Origin: JAIQFL01 sp035295745
GTDB taxonomy: Bacteria > Acidobacteriota > Terriglobia > Bryobacterales > Bryobacteraceae
Length of the DNA: 64,000 bases
Reading direction: 5' to 3'
Assembly: GCA_035295745.1 (NCBI GenBank)
Contig: DATGIL010000021.1
Span: 1-64,000, forward strand
Shown piece by piece: positions 28,507-36,200 of the stretch. The translations under genes were made by a program, and so were the position numbers. Position 1 is the first letter of the stretch, and each line of letters opens with the position of its first letter. The notes below the pieces were generated by a model that was not told where the DNA came from, did no database searches, and saw only the letters and a program-made list of their open reading frames with translations.

Positions 28507-29112
28507 ATGAGTCGATTACTGTTCCTCACGTTGTTGTTCACTATTGTGAACGTACCAGCACCAGCTCAGGTTCAACCGCTTGGGCTGAAACACGTTACTT
28601 TCGTCGTGAAGCTGATGTCTCCGATCAGCACCAACACATCGAACCCCGGCGATACATTCGCGGCGCTCGTTGAGTCGCCTTCCGAGTACCACGGCGCGGT
28701 CTTCGTCGGCAAGATTACCAAGCTGAAGAAGCCCAAAAAGGGAGTAGGCAAGGGCAAGGCTGAGATCGCTTTTCAGTTCGACGCTCTGACCGCAAATGGG
28801 AATACCCATCCGGTTATTGCTGATCTTAAAGATGTGACGAACTCTAAAGGTGTGAAGTCGGTCGACGAGGAAGGGCAGATTATCGGGAAGACATCAAACA
28901 AAAAGCGCGTCGGCGCTGCGGCGGGGGGCGCAGGCCTTGGTGTACTCATTGGCGCCCTCGGAGGTGGTGCCCAAGGTGCCGCTGTTGGCGGGGCAGCGGG
29001 CCTGGCCGCAGGCATAGCTATAGGACTGACGATGACGACAACGGGTTCTCAATTGGAGTTCCTACCTGGTTCTCATTTCACGCTTGATGTTTCGGATCGT
29101 AACCGCAAATAG
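28507..29112 (+). CDS. Secreted glycine-zipper protein
   Basis: Protein of 201 residues with a signal peptide (MSRLLFLTLLFTIVNVPAPAQ), a beta-rich middle, and a glycine-zipper stretch of about 45 residues (GAAAGGAGLGVLIGALGGGAQG and following GAAVGGAAGLAAGIAIG) that could insert in a membrane. It follows the zinc-ribbon gene by 15 bases with AAAGGA upstream of the ATG, so it appears to be the last gene of the operon. Similar short zipper proteins occur elsewhere in Acidobacteria; membership in the same functional system is inferred from position. Confidence 0.75.
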   Translation: MSRLLFLTLLFTIVNVPAPAQVQPLGLKHVTFVVKLMSPISTNTSNPGDTFAALVESPSEYHGAVFVGKITKLKKPKKGVGKGKAEIAFQFDALTANGNTHPVIADLKDVTNSKGVKSVDEEGQIIGKTSNKKRVGAAAGGAGLGVLIGALGGGAQGAAVGGAAGLAAGIAIGLTMTTTGSQLEFLPGSHFTLDVSDRNRK

Positions 29113-29632
29113 ATAAGTGAAGGCCGGTGAGAATTCGTGGCCGGTCCGATCATTAAAGGCAAACGTGTACAGGATGCCCCAAGTTCCTGCGGCGCGGTAG
29201 GCTTGCCGACGGCAATTCTCATCCACAAGTGCCGAAGGGCCTCACTGCCTGGGGTAAAGTCAGACGGGGGTTGTCGTCTCAAGACCACGGACACGGGATT
29301 GAAGCCGGGCCGGCGTCCACCGTACGAGCAACTCCCGGATGTAGAAGTGCGTGACTGGCAAACTGGTGTACATGAGGTCAAATGCTGCCATCCCTGGCTT
29401 CAGCATTTTCCGCGGCGTTCAGCATCCCAGATACGGCGCTTCGGGTTCGTTACAGAGGAGAGGATTGTAGGACTTCCTGCCCTTCTATAGGTGCAACTGG
29501 TGCGCACTTCTTCGTGCAATGTCGCGAAGAGTTCGGATCAGCGTGTCGTTGTCCAAAGAATGGCCTACATCTGCTTTCAAATGAGTGCCCACCAGTCTGA
29601 AACACTTGTGCTATATCATGTAGTACTTGCGC
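29113..29632. other. Gene-free stretch after the tubulin-like operon
   Basis: I found no convincing gene in these 520 bases. A frame at 29137-29490 is open but has odd composition, no RBS and no family match. No tRNA, integrase or insertion-sequence end was recognised. Near 29621 a TAGTAC hexamer lies six bases before the ATG of the next gene. The stretch forms the right border of the accessory-looking operon. Confidence 0.5.
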
Positions 29633-31744
29633 ATGGCACTGGAGAACGCTGCCCCTGTTGAAAAACAATTGCCCTTAACCTTGGTAAAGGCTGGATTGGC
29701 AATCCTGCTTTTTCCGATGCTCGGAATGCCGGTACCGCCTGCCGCGGGAAGTCCTGTGCTCCTACCCATCGAGGTGGCCGGCGCGGATGGCACAACTGCG
29801 GAAGTCACGGTGGACGTCCCCGATTCCGCTGCCAGCCAGGTGCGATCCCTCTGGATGCAAGTGCATAACCTGGCGTATGCAGAGATGCTCAGCGTCCAGG
29901 TGAATGGGAGCGCATGGCTCCCTGTCAATAACCAGACAGCGACAGTCGCCGAGCCGGGCAAAAGCTACGGCGGGATCGGGGGAGGATTCTCCACCCTCCA
30001 AATGACGCTGCCCCTGCCTGGTGGAGTGGTGGTAGGGCATGCTACTACCGTGCGGTTCCGTTTCAACCGCTCCAATGGGCTGTCGAGCGGCTTCCGCGTG
30101 CTGGCCTTCAATTTCGTGACGGCTGATGGGCAGATGGCACTGCCCTCCACGGCGTTCGCACAAGATAATCCCAACGCCTGGACGCCGCCGCGACGCGAGT
30201 CCACCGATATCGCGCTGGGTAGACGGTATTGGTATTCGGGGCAACTGGTGGCCAACAACGCACCGGGCGCGCCCCAGATTCGCGCTCATTGCGCCGACTG
30301 CCACACACGCGACGGCCGCGACCTGAAGTACTTTAACTTCTCCAACCGTTCGATCATCGAGCGATCGAAATTTCACGGCCTTTCCGCAGAGATAGGCGAG
30401 CAGATCGCGAGCTACATTCGATCGTTGCCAGTGCCCAATCCCGGACGGCCATGGAATCCTCCCTATCAGCCGGGTCCGGGGCTCGACGCGCAACCGGTAA
30501 GCCACTGGGCGGCCGGTGCAGGACTCTCATGGGTGCTCGAACGCGATCAGGACTCGCTACCCTTTCTGTTCCATTCCGCGGGAGAAGGCGGCGAGCTGCG
30601 GATCACCGCCGATGCCTTCCGTCCCGACGGAAATTTAAATCCGCGCGAAATCCCCATTTCTCTTCAGTTGCCGGATTGGGGACACTGGCTGCCGCGCGTG
30701 CATCCGGTGGACGCTTGGGGCGCGGACTTCCTTCATAGCGATCTGTATCAGGCGTACGGCGATCCGGAAGCGCCCGCGCCAGTGAAGTCGAAGGGCCGCG
30801 GCGGCGAACCGCAGAAGGGCGTGCGCGCCCTGCTGGAATCGCGCGATCTTTCGAAGCTCATCGCGTCAGGTGAGGTCGTTTCGGCTTTCGATCGTTGGTC
30901 CAAGGCGCAGCGGAAATTTCTCGCGGGGCGAGTGGAGCGGACGCCGGGAGGCTGGTCGCCGGAACTGACGGACAAGGTTTATTCCACGCAACTCTGGCAA
31001 CTCACGAAGACCTGGGAGATGTCCCAGGAGTTCGGCCTGGAGGAACGTGGACGCGAATACTATGGCGCCTCGGGAGAGCCGCGAACCTGGCTCAATACCG
31101 CGTCGTTGGCCACGGCTCCGGCATCGGCGGGCGTGCCGGATGGTCCGGCGGGGATGGGTGGCAGCGCGCTCACCAACGAATACTACGACAATGCCTGGTA
31201 TGAGGTACAACTGCTGGTGAATAGCGGCAATCACCGGCATCACACCCGCGAGCCAATCGACTGGGTATACGTGGTGGATCGCTGCAAGGCGATGTACCTC
31301 GAAAGCCGTCGCCCGGAACCGGCACGAGTGCTGGTGGCTGTGGTAAAAGCGATGCAGTCGGCCGACCCGAAGGTCGGGCCGGACAATCAGGTGCGAGGAT
31401 GGCGGCCGGACGACACGGTCGACCCACGAATCCTGGTGAACAGCGATTGGGCCCCGATCTTTCAAGCGCTCGATCCAGAGGTGCGCAGGGCGATCACGGA
31501 AGCGATGCTGACGGCCTGGCTCGATAAGAATACGAAGTACCGCACGGCGCAGTATTTCAATCAGGGGACGACCTCGTTGACGCAGGCGTATGCCCTTCCG
31601 AAAGAGCTAGGCGGAATTTCGGGTGGGAATGTCTGGCTGGCGGCGCCGCAGTTTCAGGCGGCGGGTGTCTCGCCGGACACGGTGGCGCGGCTGGTCAAGT
31701 GGGGACGCTCGTATGCCAATATGGCGGCGAGCTTGCATTACTGA
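29633..31744 (+). CDS. Exported protein with a single cytochrome c heme site
   Basis: Protein of 703 residues. Hydrophobic N-terminus (TLVKAGLAILLFPMLGMPVP) is a likely signal peptide. A beta-sandwich-like region (about 45-165) precedes a cytochrome c-like motif CADCH (Cys220, Cys223, His224) followed by a helical stretch (IGEQIASYIRSLPVP). The remaining 450 residues match no domain I know but are rich in Trp and His. An electron-transfer or oxidative role at the cell surface is inferred from the heme motif only. ATG 29633 chosen over TTG 29627. Confidence 0.8.
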   Translation: MALENAAPVEKQLPLTLVKAGLAILLFPMLGMPVPPAAGSPVLLPIEVAGADGTTAEVTVDVPDSAASQVRSLWMQVHNLAYAEMLSVQVNGSAWLPVNNQTATVAEPGKSYGGIGGGFSTLQMTLPLPGGVVVGHATTVRFRFNRSNGLSSGFRVLAFNFVTADGQMALPSTAFAQDNPNAWTPPRRESTDIALGRRYWYSGQLVANNAPGAPQIRAHCADCHTRDGRDLKYFNFSNRSIIERSKFHGLSAEIGEQIASYIRSLPVPNPGRPWNPPYQPGPGLDAQPVSHWAAGAGLSWVLERDQDSLPFLFHSAGEGGELRITADAFRPDGNLNPREIPISLQLPDWGHWLPRVHPVDAWGADFLHSDLYQAYGDPEAPAPVKSKGRGGEPQKGVRALLESRDLSKLIASGEVVSAFDRWSKAQRKFLAGRVERTPGGWSPELTDKVYSTQLWQLTKTWEMSQEFGLEERGREYYGASGEPRTWLNTASLATAPASAGVPDGPAGMGGSALTNEYYDNAWYEVQLLVNSGNHRHHTREPIDWVYVVDRCKAMYLESRRPEPARVLVAVVKAMQSADPKVGPDNQVRGWRPDDTVDPRILVNSDWAPIFQALDPEVRRAITEAMLTAWLDKNTKYRTAQYFNQGTTSLTQAYALPKELGGISGGNVWLAAPQFQAAGVSPDTVARLVKWGRSYANMAASLHY

Positions 31745-31762
31745 TCCGGTGAGTTACCTTCC

Positions 31763-33862
31763 TCAATACTCCAGGAGCTTCTCCATCTCCTCTGTAAGGC
31801 GGTCGGTTTGCGGGAGAATCGCTGCCTCGAGTTGCGGGTGGTAGCCCACCCAGGTATCCAGCGCGCCAACGCGCCGCACCGGGGCGTCCAGGCGATCGAA
31901 CAGTTCGTCGGCGATGCGTGCGGCGATCTCTGCGCCGTATCCCCACGAAACGCAATCCTCGTGGGTCACGATCACCCGATTGGTTTTTTCCACCGACTCG
32001 CGAATGCACTCCCAGTCATAAGGCGCAAGTGTTCGCAGGTCCAATATCTCGATACTGGCATCGGGCTTCCGCCGTTCCACTTGCGTGGCGGCTTGCAGCG
32101 CTTTCTGCACCAGCGCGCCGTAGGCAATCACGGTCAGGCTCTTGCCCGGCTTGACGCTCCGCGCTTTGCCGAACGGAATGGTGTAATCCTCGCCGGGATG
32201 CGGAGAACGATTGTACGGCTCGCGGTAAAGTCGCTTGTGCTCGAGGAACATCACCGGATCGTCGGACCGTAGCGCCGTGCGCAGCAGCCCGCATGCGTCC
32301 AGAGCGTTGGAGGGCATCACCACACGCAGGCCGGGAATGTGGGTGAAGGTCACCTCGCCGCACTGGCTGTGATAGATCGCGCCGCCATTCAGGTAGCCGC
32401 CGATGGCCACCCGAATGATGGCGGGGCATGAGAAGTTACCGTTGGATCGCCACCGCATCGTGGCCAACTCGTCGCGGAGCTGCATCATCGCCGGCCAGAT
32501 GTAATCGAAGAACTGAATTTCCGCAACCGGCTTGAGTCCGCGCGTGGCCATGCCGATGGCGCGCCCGACAATCGACGCCTCGGCGATCGGCGTGTTGAAG
32601 CTGCGCTTGGGGCCGAACTCCACTTGAATCCCCGCCGTAACCTTAAAGACGCCGCCTTTGCCTTTTATCTCCGATAGACTCGCTTCTCGCGAGCAGTCGG
32701 CTACATCCTCGCCGAAGACCAGAATGTCGTGGTTGCGGCGCATTTCCTCGCGCAGGGTGGCGTTGATCAGGTCCACCATGGTCATCGGGTTGCCATGGAA
32801 TTGGGGTTTAGACACGAATTCGGCAGACGTGGGGTCGACGTCATCCGAATACAGATGCAGCAATGCCGTTCCGGGCGCGGGAGGCTCGTCGCGGAGCGCC
32901 TGTTGCGTCGCCTGATGCACCTCTTCGTCGACCTCATGCATGATGCGTTGGACCATCTGGCGGTCCATGACTCCCTGGTCCACTAGAAACTTCGGAAAGC
33001 GGATCACTGGGTCCCGCTCCGCCTCGAGTTTACGCTCGGCCGGCGTTTTGTAAAGGCGCTCGTCATCGGAGAGCGAATGGGAATAGGGGCGAATCACGTG
33101 AGCGTGCACTAATGCCGGGCCACCTGTGCGGCAATGCGCCACCGCAGCCTGCATAACGCGGTACGAGGCCAGGAAATCGGTGCCATCCACTTCCTGACGG
33201 AAGAGCCCGGGGAATCCTGAAGCCAGTTGCGAGATACTTCCGCCCGCAGTCTGGCATTCCACCGGCACGGAAATGGCATAACCGTTGTCCTCGATGAGGA
33301 AGAGCACTGGCAACCTGCCGAGGCAAGCGGCGTTTAATGCCTCCCAGAACTCTCCCTCGCTGGTGGCGCCGTCGCCCGACGAGACCAGCGTGACCTCATC
33401 AGTGCGCGGGTCGCGATACCGGCCGCCCTCGGCGCAACCGATGGCTTGCACGAATTGGGTTCCAGTAGGGGATGAGGAGCTGACGATATTGAAGCGGCGA
33501 TTTCCCCAGTGAGAGGGCATCTGGCGGCCGCCTGAGGCGGGATCCTCCGCGGCGCCAACGGCTTGCTGCAGCATCTCGTGGGGGGTAACTCCCAACGCCA
33601 GGCACAGGGTCCGGTCGCGGTAGTAGAGGTAGAACCAATCGTGGCCGGGACGCATGGCCATCCCTGCCGCCGCTTGGATCGCTTCGTGTCCCGCGCCGCT
33701 GATTTGAAAGAAGATGCGATTCTGGCGCTTCAGCGCGATCTCGCGGTCGTCCAGGCGGCGGGCCGTGTGCATCAGCCGGAACGCGCGAATGAGATCTTCT
33801 GCATCGAGCCCCTCAAACTGGCCCGCTGCGGCGGACTGCTGTGTCGTCGGAGTGGTGGCCAC
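31763..33862 (-). CDS. 2-oxoacid dehydrogenase E1, fused alpha and beta subunits
   Basis: Thiamine-diphosphate enzyme of 699 residues for oxidative decarboxylation of a 2-oxoacid, likely branched-chain or acetoin/pyruvate type. The alpha half (about 20-345) has the ThDP motif GDGATSEGEFWEALNAACL with N in EDNGYAIS; the beta half (about 370-699) has ILVFGEDVAD and FNTPIAEASIVGRAIGMA, then VIVTHEDC. In many bacteria these are two genes; here one chain. No E2 or E3 gene is adjacent. Start is GTG 33862 (VATTPTT) with a purine-rich GGGGGGAAAGAG upstream. Confidence 0.93.
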   Translation of the reverse strand: MATTPTTQQSAAAGQFEGLDAEDLIRAFRLMHTARRLDDREIALKRQNRIFFQISGAGHEAIQAAAGMAMRPGHDWFYLYYRDRTLCLALGVTPHEMLQQAVGAAEDPASGGRQMPSHWGNRRFNIVSSSSPTGTQFVQAIGCAEGGRYRDPRTDEVTLVSSGDGATSEGEFWEALNAACLGRLPVLFLIEDNGYAISVPVECQTAGGSISQLASGFPGLFRQEVDGTDFLASYRVMQAAVAHCRTGGPALVHAHVIRPYSHSLSDDERLYKTPAERKLEAERDPVIRFPKFLVDQGVMDRQMVQRIMHEVDEEVHQATQQALRDEPPAPGTALLHLYSDDVDPTSAEFVSKPQFHGNPMTMVDLINATLREEMRRNHDILVFGEDVADCSREASLSEIKGKGGVFKVTAGIQVEFGPKRSFNTPIAEASIVGRAIGMATRGLKPVAEIQFFDYIWPAMMQLRDELATMRWRSNGNFSCPAIIRVAIGGYLNGGAIYHSQCGEVTFTHIPGLRVVMPSNALDACGLLRTALRSDDPVMFLEHKRLYREPYNRSPHPGEDYTIPFGKARSVKPGKSLTVIAYGALVQKALQAATQVERRKPDASIEILDLRTLAPYDWECIRESVEKTNRVIVTHEDCVSWGYGAEIAARIADELFDRLDAPVRRVGALDTWVGYHPQLEAAILPQTDRLTEEMEKLLEY

Positions 33863-33907
33863 CGTTCGCTCTTTCCCCCCAATCCAGTGTACGACGAAGT
33901 GGCAGAC

Positions 33908-34417
33908 CTACCGCTCCGTGGTGTGGGCCAGTTTCGCCGCGCTGATCGCCTGTCCGATGTGCCGCTGGGTGTGTTCGGCGATATGCGTCAGAAGCCCGAT
34001 CACGGTGGTAGGAAGTTGTTTGCGTCCGACGCCGCGAACCTCCGCGAGGCTGGCGACGTCGAGCGAACGGACAATCTGCTCGGCCTGCTGAAATGCCCGA
34101 TCCAGCGCGGAGAGCAATTCTTCGCGTCCGGGGCCGGGGTGCACATCTTCCGACCGGAGTGCCGCCATCTGCGCGTCGTTGAGCGCGCCGCGCTGCAGAT
34201 ACGTCATCAGACGGTCGGTGCTGCCGGCGATATGGCGGATGTGGAATCCGACCGAACCAAAACCGTGCGGGCGCTCCCAAATTTGGGTGTCGGTGAGTCC
34301 TTCGGTGTACTGGCGGAGATCCTCGCGCGCCTGCTGGAAGGTATAGAGAATCGGGGCGACGAGCGGGTTCACGCCGGCGGCCGGTCCGCGCAGCCAGGGT
34401 TCCGGAAGGCTGTCCAT
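33908..34417 (-). CDS. DinB-family protein
   Basis: Four-helix-bundle protein of 169 residues of the DinB/YfiT-like superfamily. Putative metal ligands are His in SVGFHIRHIAGSTDRL and the pair in LTHIAEHTQRHIGQA. Such proteins act in thiol transfer or stress responses; this one's reaction is unknown. ATG 34417 (MDSLPEPWLRG) is chosen because CATACT lies seven bases upstream; a frame to 34468 adds a Cys-containing leader without support. Confidence 0.85.
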   Translation of the reverse strand: MDSLPEPWLRGPAAGVNPLVAPILYTFQQAREDLRQYTEGLTDTQIWERPHGFGSVGFHIRHIAGSTDRLMTYLQRGALNDAQMAALRSEDVHPGPGREELLSALDRAFQQAEQIVRSLDVASLAEVRGVGRKQLPTTVIGLLTHIAEHTQRHIGQAISAAKLAHTTER

Positions 34418-34424
34418 ATCTCCC

Positions 34425-34430
34425 AGTATG
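34425..34430 (-). promoter_or_regulatory. -10-like box (CATACT) seven bases before the dinB-family ATG
   Basis: On the minus strand CATACT is followed by GGGAGAT and the ATG at 34417. The spacing suits a leaderless transcript, although GGGAG could also act as a ribosome-binding site if transcription began further upstream. Confidence 0.4.
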
Positions 34431-34559
34431 CACTTGCTGGGCGGTTCTTGACATCGAACTACATACATAGGTCAATGACGACATTGCGGATGCGGTTCCA
34501 GTTTCGGCCGCTTCGTGGGTAGACGGAGTGAGCCAATCTTTCGTGATGCCTGACGCCGG

Positions 34560-34695
34560 GCCGCTGTTGGCCGCGGCTCCGCGTACCTCGGAGCGTTTCC
34601 GGTGCTCGTGTGGGGCATTTGGCTCTGCGGCTTCGTGCTGATTGGCGCGGGCTGGCTGTCTTCGTGGATGCGCGCTCATCGATCTGGAGTGAAAA
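34560..34695 (+). pseudogene. Possible remnant of a BlaR1/M56-like membrane segment
   Basis: In one plus-strand frame the bases encode AFPVLVWGIWLCGFVLIG followed by a WLSSWMRAHR-type basic tail, a pattern typical of the second membrane segment of M56/BlaR1 sensor peptidases common in Solibacter-type genomes. There is no complete domain, no start with RBS and no downstream HExxH. The remnant stops at the two-hairpin repeat that follows. Identification is from composition and resemblance only. Confidence 0.3.
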
Positions 34696-34710
34696 ACCGG
34701 CGGCTTGGCA

Positions 34711-34768
34711 GACGCCCGAAAAGCAGCGACACGAGTGTCGACGCGGCAAACAGAAGTGCTTGCGCCAC
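34711..34768 (+). repeat. Two-hairpin dispersed element, copy A
   Basis: Shares with copies at 39713 and 45878 the order CCCGAAAAGC, hairpin 1 (here CGACAC-GA-GTGTCG at 34727-34740), CGGCAAAC, hairpin 2 and GCGCCAC. It ends about 8 bases before the -10 box of the cyclophilin gene. Confidence 0.8.
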
Positions 34769-34775
34769 GGCTTGG

Positions 34776-34781
34776 TACAAT
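34776..34781 (+). promoter_or_regulatory. -10 box (TACAAT) before the cyclophilin gene
   Basis: TACAAT is followed by seven bases and the ATG at 34789, which predicts a transcript beginning at or beside the start codon. No Shine-Dalgarno sequence is present. Confidence 0.5.
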
Positions 34782-34788
34782 CGCAGTG

Positions 34789-35280
34789 ATGCCCAACGAG
34801 ACTTACGCCGTATTCGATACTACGGAAGGCCGTTTCAAGATCAAGCTTTTCGCCGATCAAGTGCCTAAGACCGTGGAGAATTTTGTCAGCCTGGCGGATG
34901 GAACCAAGACGGGTAAGCCGTTTTACGACGGCACCGTTTTCCATCGCGTCATCCCAAGGTTCATGATTCAGGGCGGCGACCCGGAAGGCACGGGACGCGG
35001 CGGTCCAGGTTATCGATTCGACGACGAATTCCATCCGCAACTCCGGCATTCCAAGGAGGGAATCCTCTCCATGGCGAATGCCGGAAAAAACACCAACGGA
35101 AGCCAGTTCTTCATCACGGTGGCGCCGACTCCCCATCTCGACAACAAACATAGCGTCTTCGGCGAAGTGGTCGAAGGATACGACATCGTGAAGAAGATCT
35201 CCGAGGTTCCGACACGGCAGGACCGGCCGGTGAAGGAGGTCCGCGTCAACTCCGTGAAGATCGAGCGTAGCGGCCAGTAA
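34789..35280 (+). CDS. Peptidyl-prolyl cis-trans isomerase (cyclophilin)
   Basis: Cytoplasmic cyclophilin of 163 residues that would catalyse proline isomerisation during folding. Family signatures are FHRVIPRFMIQGGDPEGTGRGG (with active-site Arg), GILSMANAGKNTNGSQFFIT and LDNKHSVFGEVVEG. No signal peptide. ATG 34789 gives MPNETYAVFDTTEG, the usual beginning; a longer frame from 34705 runs through the dispersed repeat. nadD follows after 24 bases, so co-transcription is likely. Confidence 0.94.
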   Translation: MPNETYAVFDTTEGRFKIKLFADQVPKTVENFVSLADGTKTGKPFYDGTVFHRVIPRFMIQGGDPEGTGRGGPGYRFDDEFHPQLRHSKEGILSMANAGKNTNGSQFFITVAPTPHLDNKHSVFGEVVEGYDIVKKISEVPTRQDRPVKEVRVNSVKIERSGQ

Positions 35281-35304
35281 GCCCGCGGCGCGCCGCCCCG
35301 ACCT

Positions 35305-35892
35305 ATGCGACTGGCGATCTTCGGCGGCACCTTCGATCCGATTCATAACGCGCATCTGGCAATCGCGCGGCGAGCTGCCGCGGAAGTCCGTCTCGACCGT
35401 GTACTTTTCGTTCCCGCCGCGCGTCCTCCGCACAAGGGCGGTGGTACTCACGCCGCCTACGACGACCGCCTGCACATGGTCGAACTGGCGATTGCGGGCG
35501 AACCGCGATTCGAAGCATCGCGCCTGGAAGAAGGCACGGCTTTCAGCTACTCCATCGACACGATTGAAAAAGTGCACCGGCTGCTGGAGCCCGGCGACGA
35601 GCTCTTTTTCATTATCGGGGCCGATGCGTTCGCGGAGATTCGGACCTGGCGGCGCTGGCAGGACGTGGTACGAGCCGTGGATTTCATCGTAGTGAGCCGC
35701 CCCGGGCACCAATATGAAATCCCACCCGGGGCCCGTGTGGAGCGGCTCGACTCTTTGGAATTACGAGTCTCTTCGTCCGAAGTTAGACGCTCGCTCGGAG
35801 CGAATGAGTACAGTGACGCTGTGCCCGAGCGTGTTCTTGAGTACATTTTGAGCCATAGCTTATATCTAAACGAGAGTAAGATGGAACGGTGA
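35305..35892 (+). CDS. nadD: Nicotinate-nucleotide adenylyltransferase
   Basis: Protein of 195 residues for NAD biosynthesis, joining ATP and nicotinate mononucleotide. The nucleotidyltransferase motif GGTFDPIHNAH (residues 7-17, HxxH) and the C-terminal LRVSSSEVRRSL (ISSTxIR-type motif) are present, with PPHKGG for phosphate contacts. Length is typical. The window also codes for L-aspartate oxidase (nadB), another NAD pathway enzyme. Confidence 0.95.
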   Translation: MRLAIFGGTFDPIHNAHLAIARRAAAEVRLDRVLFVPAARPPHKGGGTHAAYDDRLHMVELAIAGEPRFEASRLEEGTAFSYSIDTIEKVHRLLEPGDELFFIIGADAFAEIRTWRRWQDVVRAVDFIVVSRPGHQYEIPPGARVERLDSLELRVSSSEVRRSLGANEYSDAVPERVLEYILSHSLYLNESKMER

Positions 35893-36200
35893 GCGGTGCT
35901 TTCTTTAGATACACCCGTGTGTCACGAAGTCACCGCTTCTATCTGAGTTGTCACCGCATAAATTCTTGCCGGGTCGCATCCAGGCGGCGGATGTCGAGCT
36001 GGCGTAATTCCCACTAAGTCTCTGGCCAGTGAGGAACTTAGCGGCGGAAATCGGGTTGCCGCCGCTCCACATTTGCAGGACTAACCGCGATGACGATCGG
36101 AAGGGATCTCTTTGGAAGGAACCTTGCTTTTACTGGTCCGGGCGCTGCCCGGCCGAGATCCGCTGTATCCGAACGCCCGCATCTTGACTGGAGGTTTGTT
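35893..36200. other. Intergenic region upstream of the BACON-repeat gene
   Basis: No gene is seen in these 308 bases. A GTCACCGC motif occurs twice in direct orientation near 35927 and 35950. GGAGG at 36190-36194 is the ribosome-binding site of the next gene. I see no clear promoter or terminator. Confidence 0.5.
36190..36194 (+). promoter_or_regulatory. Shine-Dalgarno deciding a TTG start
   Basis: GGAGG lies six bases before TTG 36201. The encoded sequence from that TTG (MKRSLTVSILFVLFGAIALN) is a canonical signal peptide with the basic n-region placed correctly, whereas the in-frame ATG at 36090 would put 37 non-hydrophobic residues before it. Confidence 0.75.

Noticed and set aside
29073..29381. 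Group II intron 3' end or RT fragment
   Set aside because: The translated phrase looked vaguely familiar, but no domain V hairpin (AGCCG...CGGTT pattern) is present on either strand.
29137..29490. Possible 117-residue plus-strand gene
   Set aside because: No RBS, odd composition, no family resemblance; the opposite strand is equally open, so I treat it as non-coding.
31763..33862. Frameshift joining two E1 genes
   Set aside because: The alpha and beta halves are in one continuous frame with a natural linker; such fusions are known in this family.
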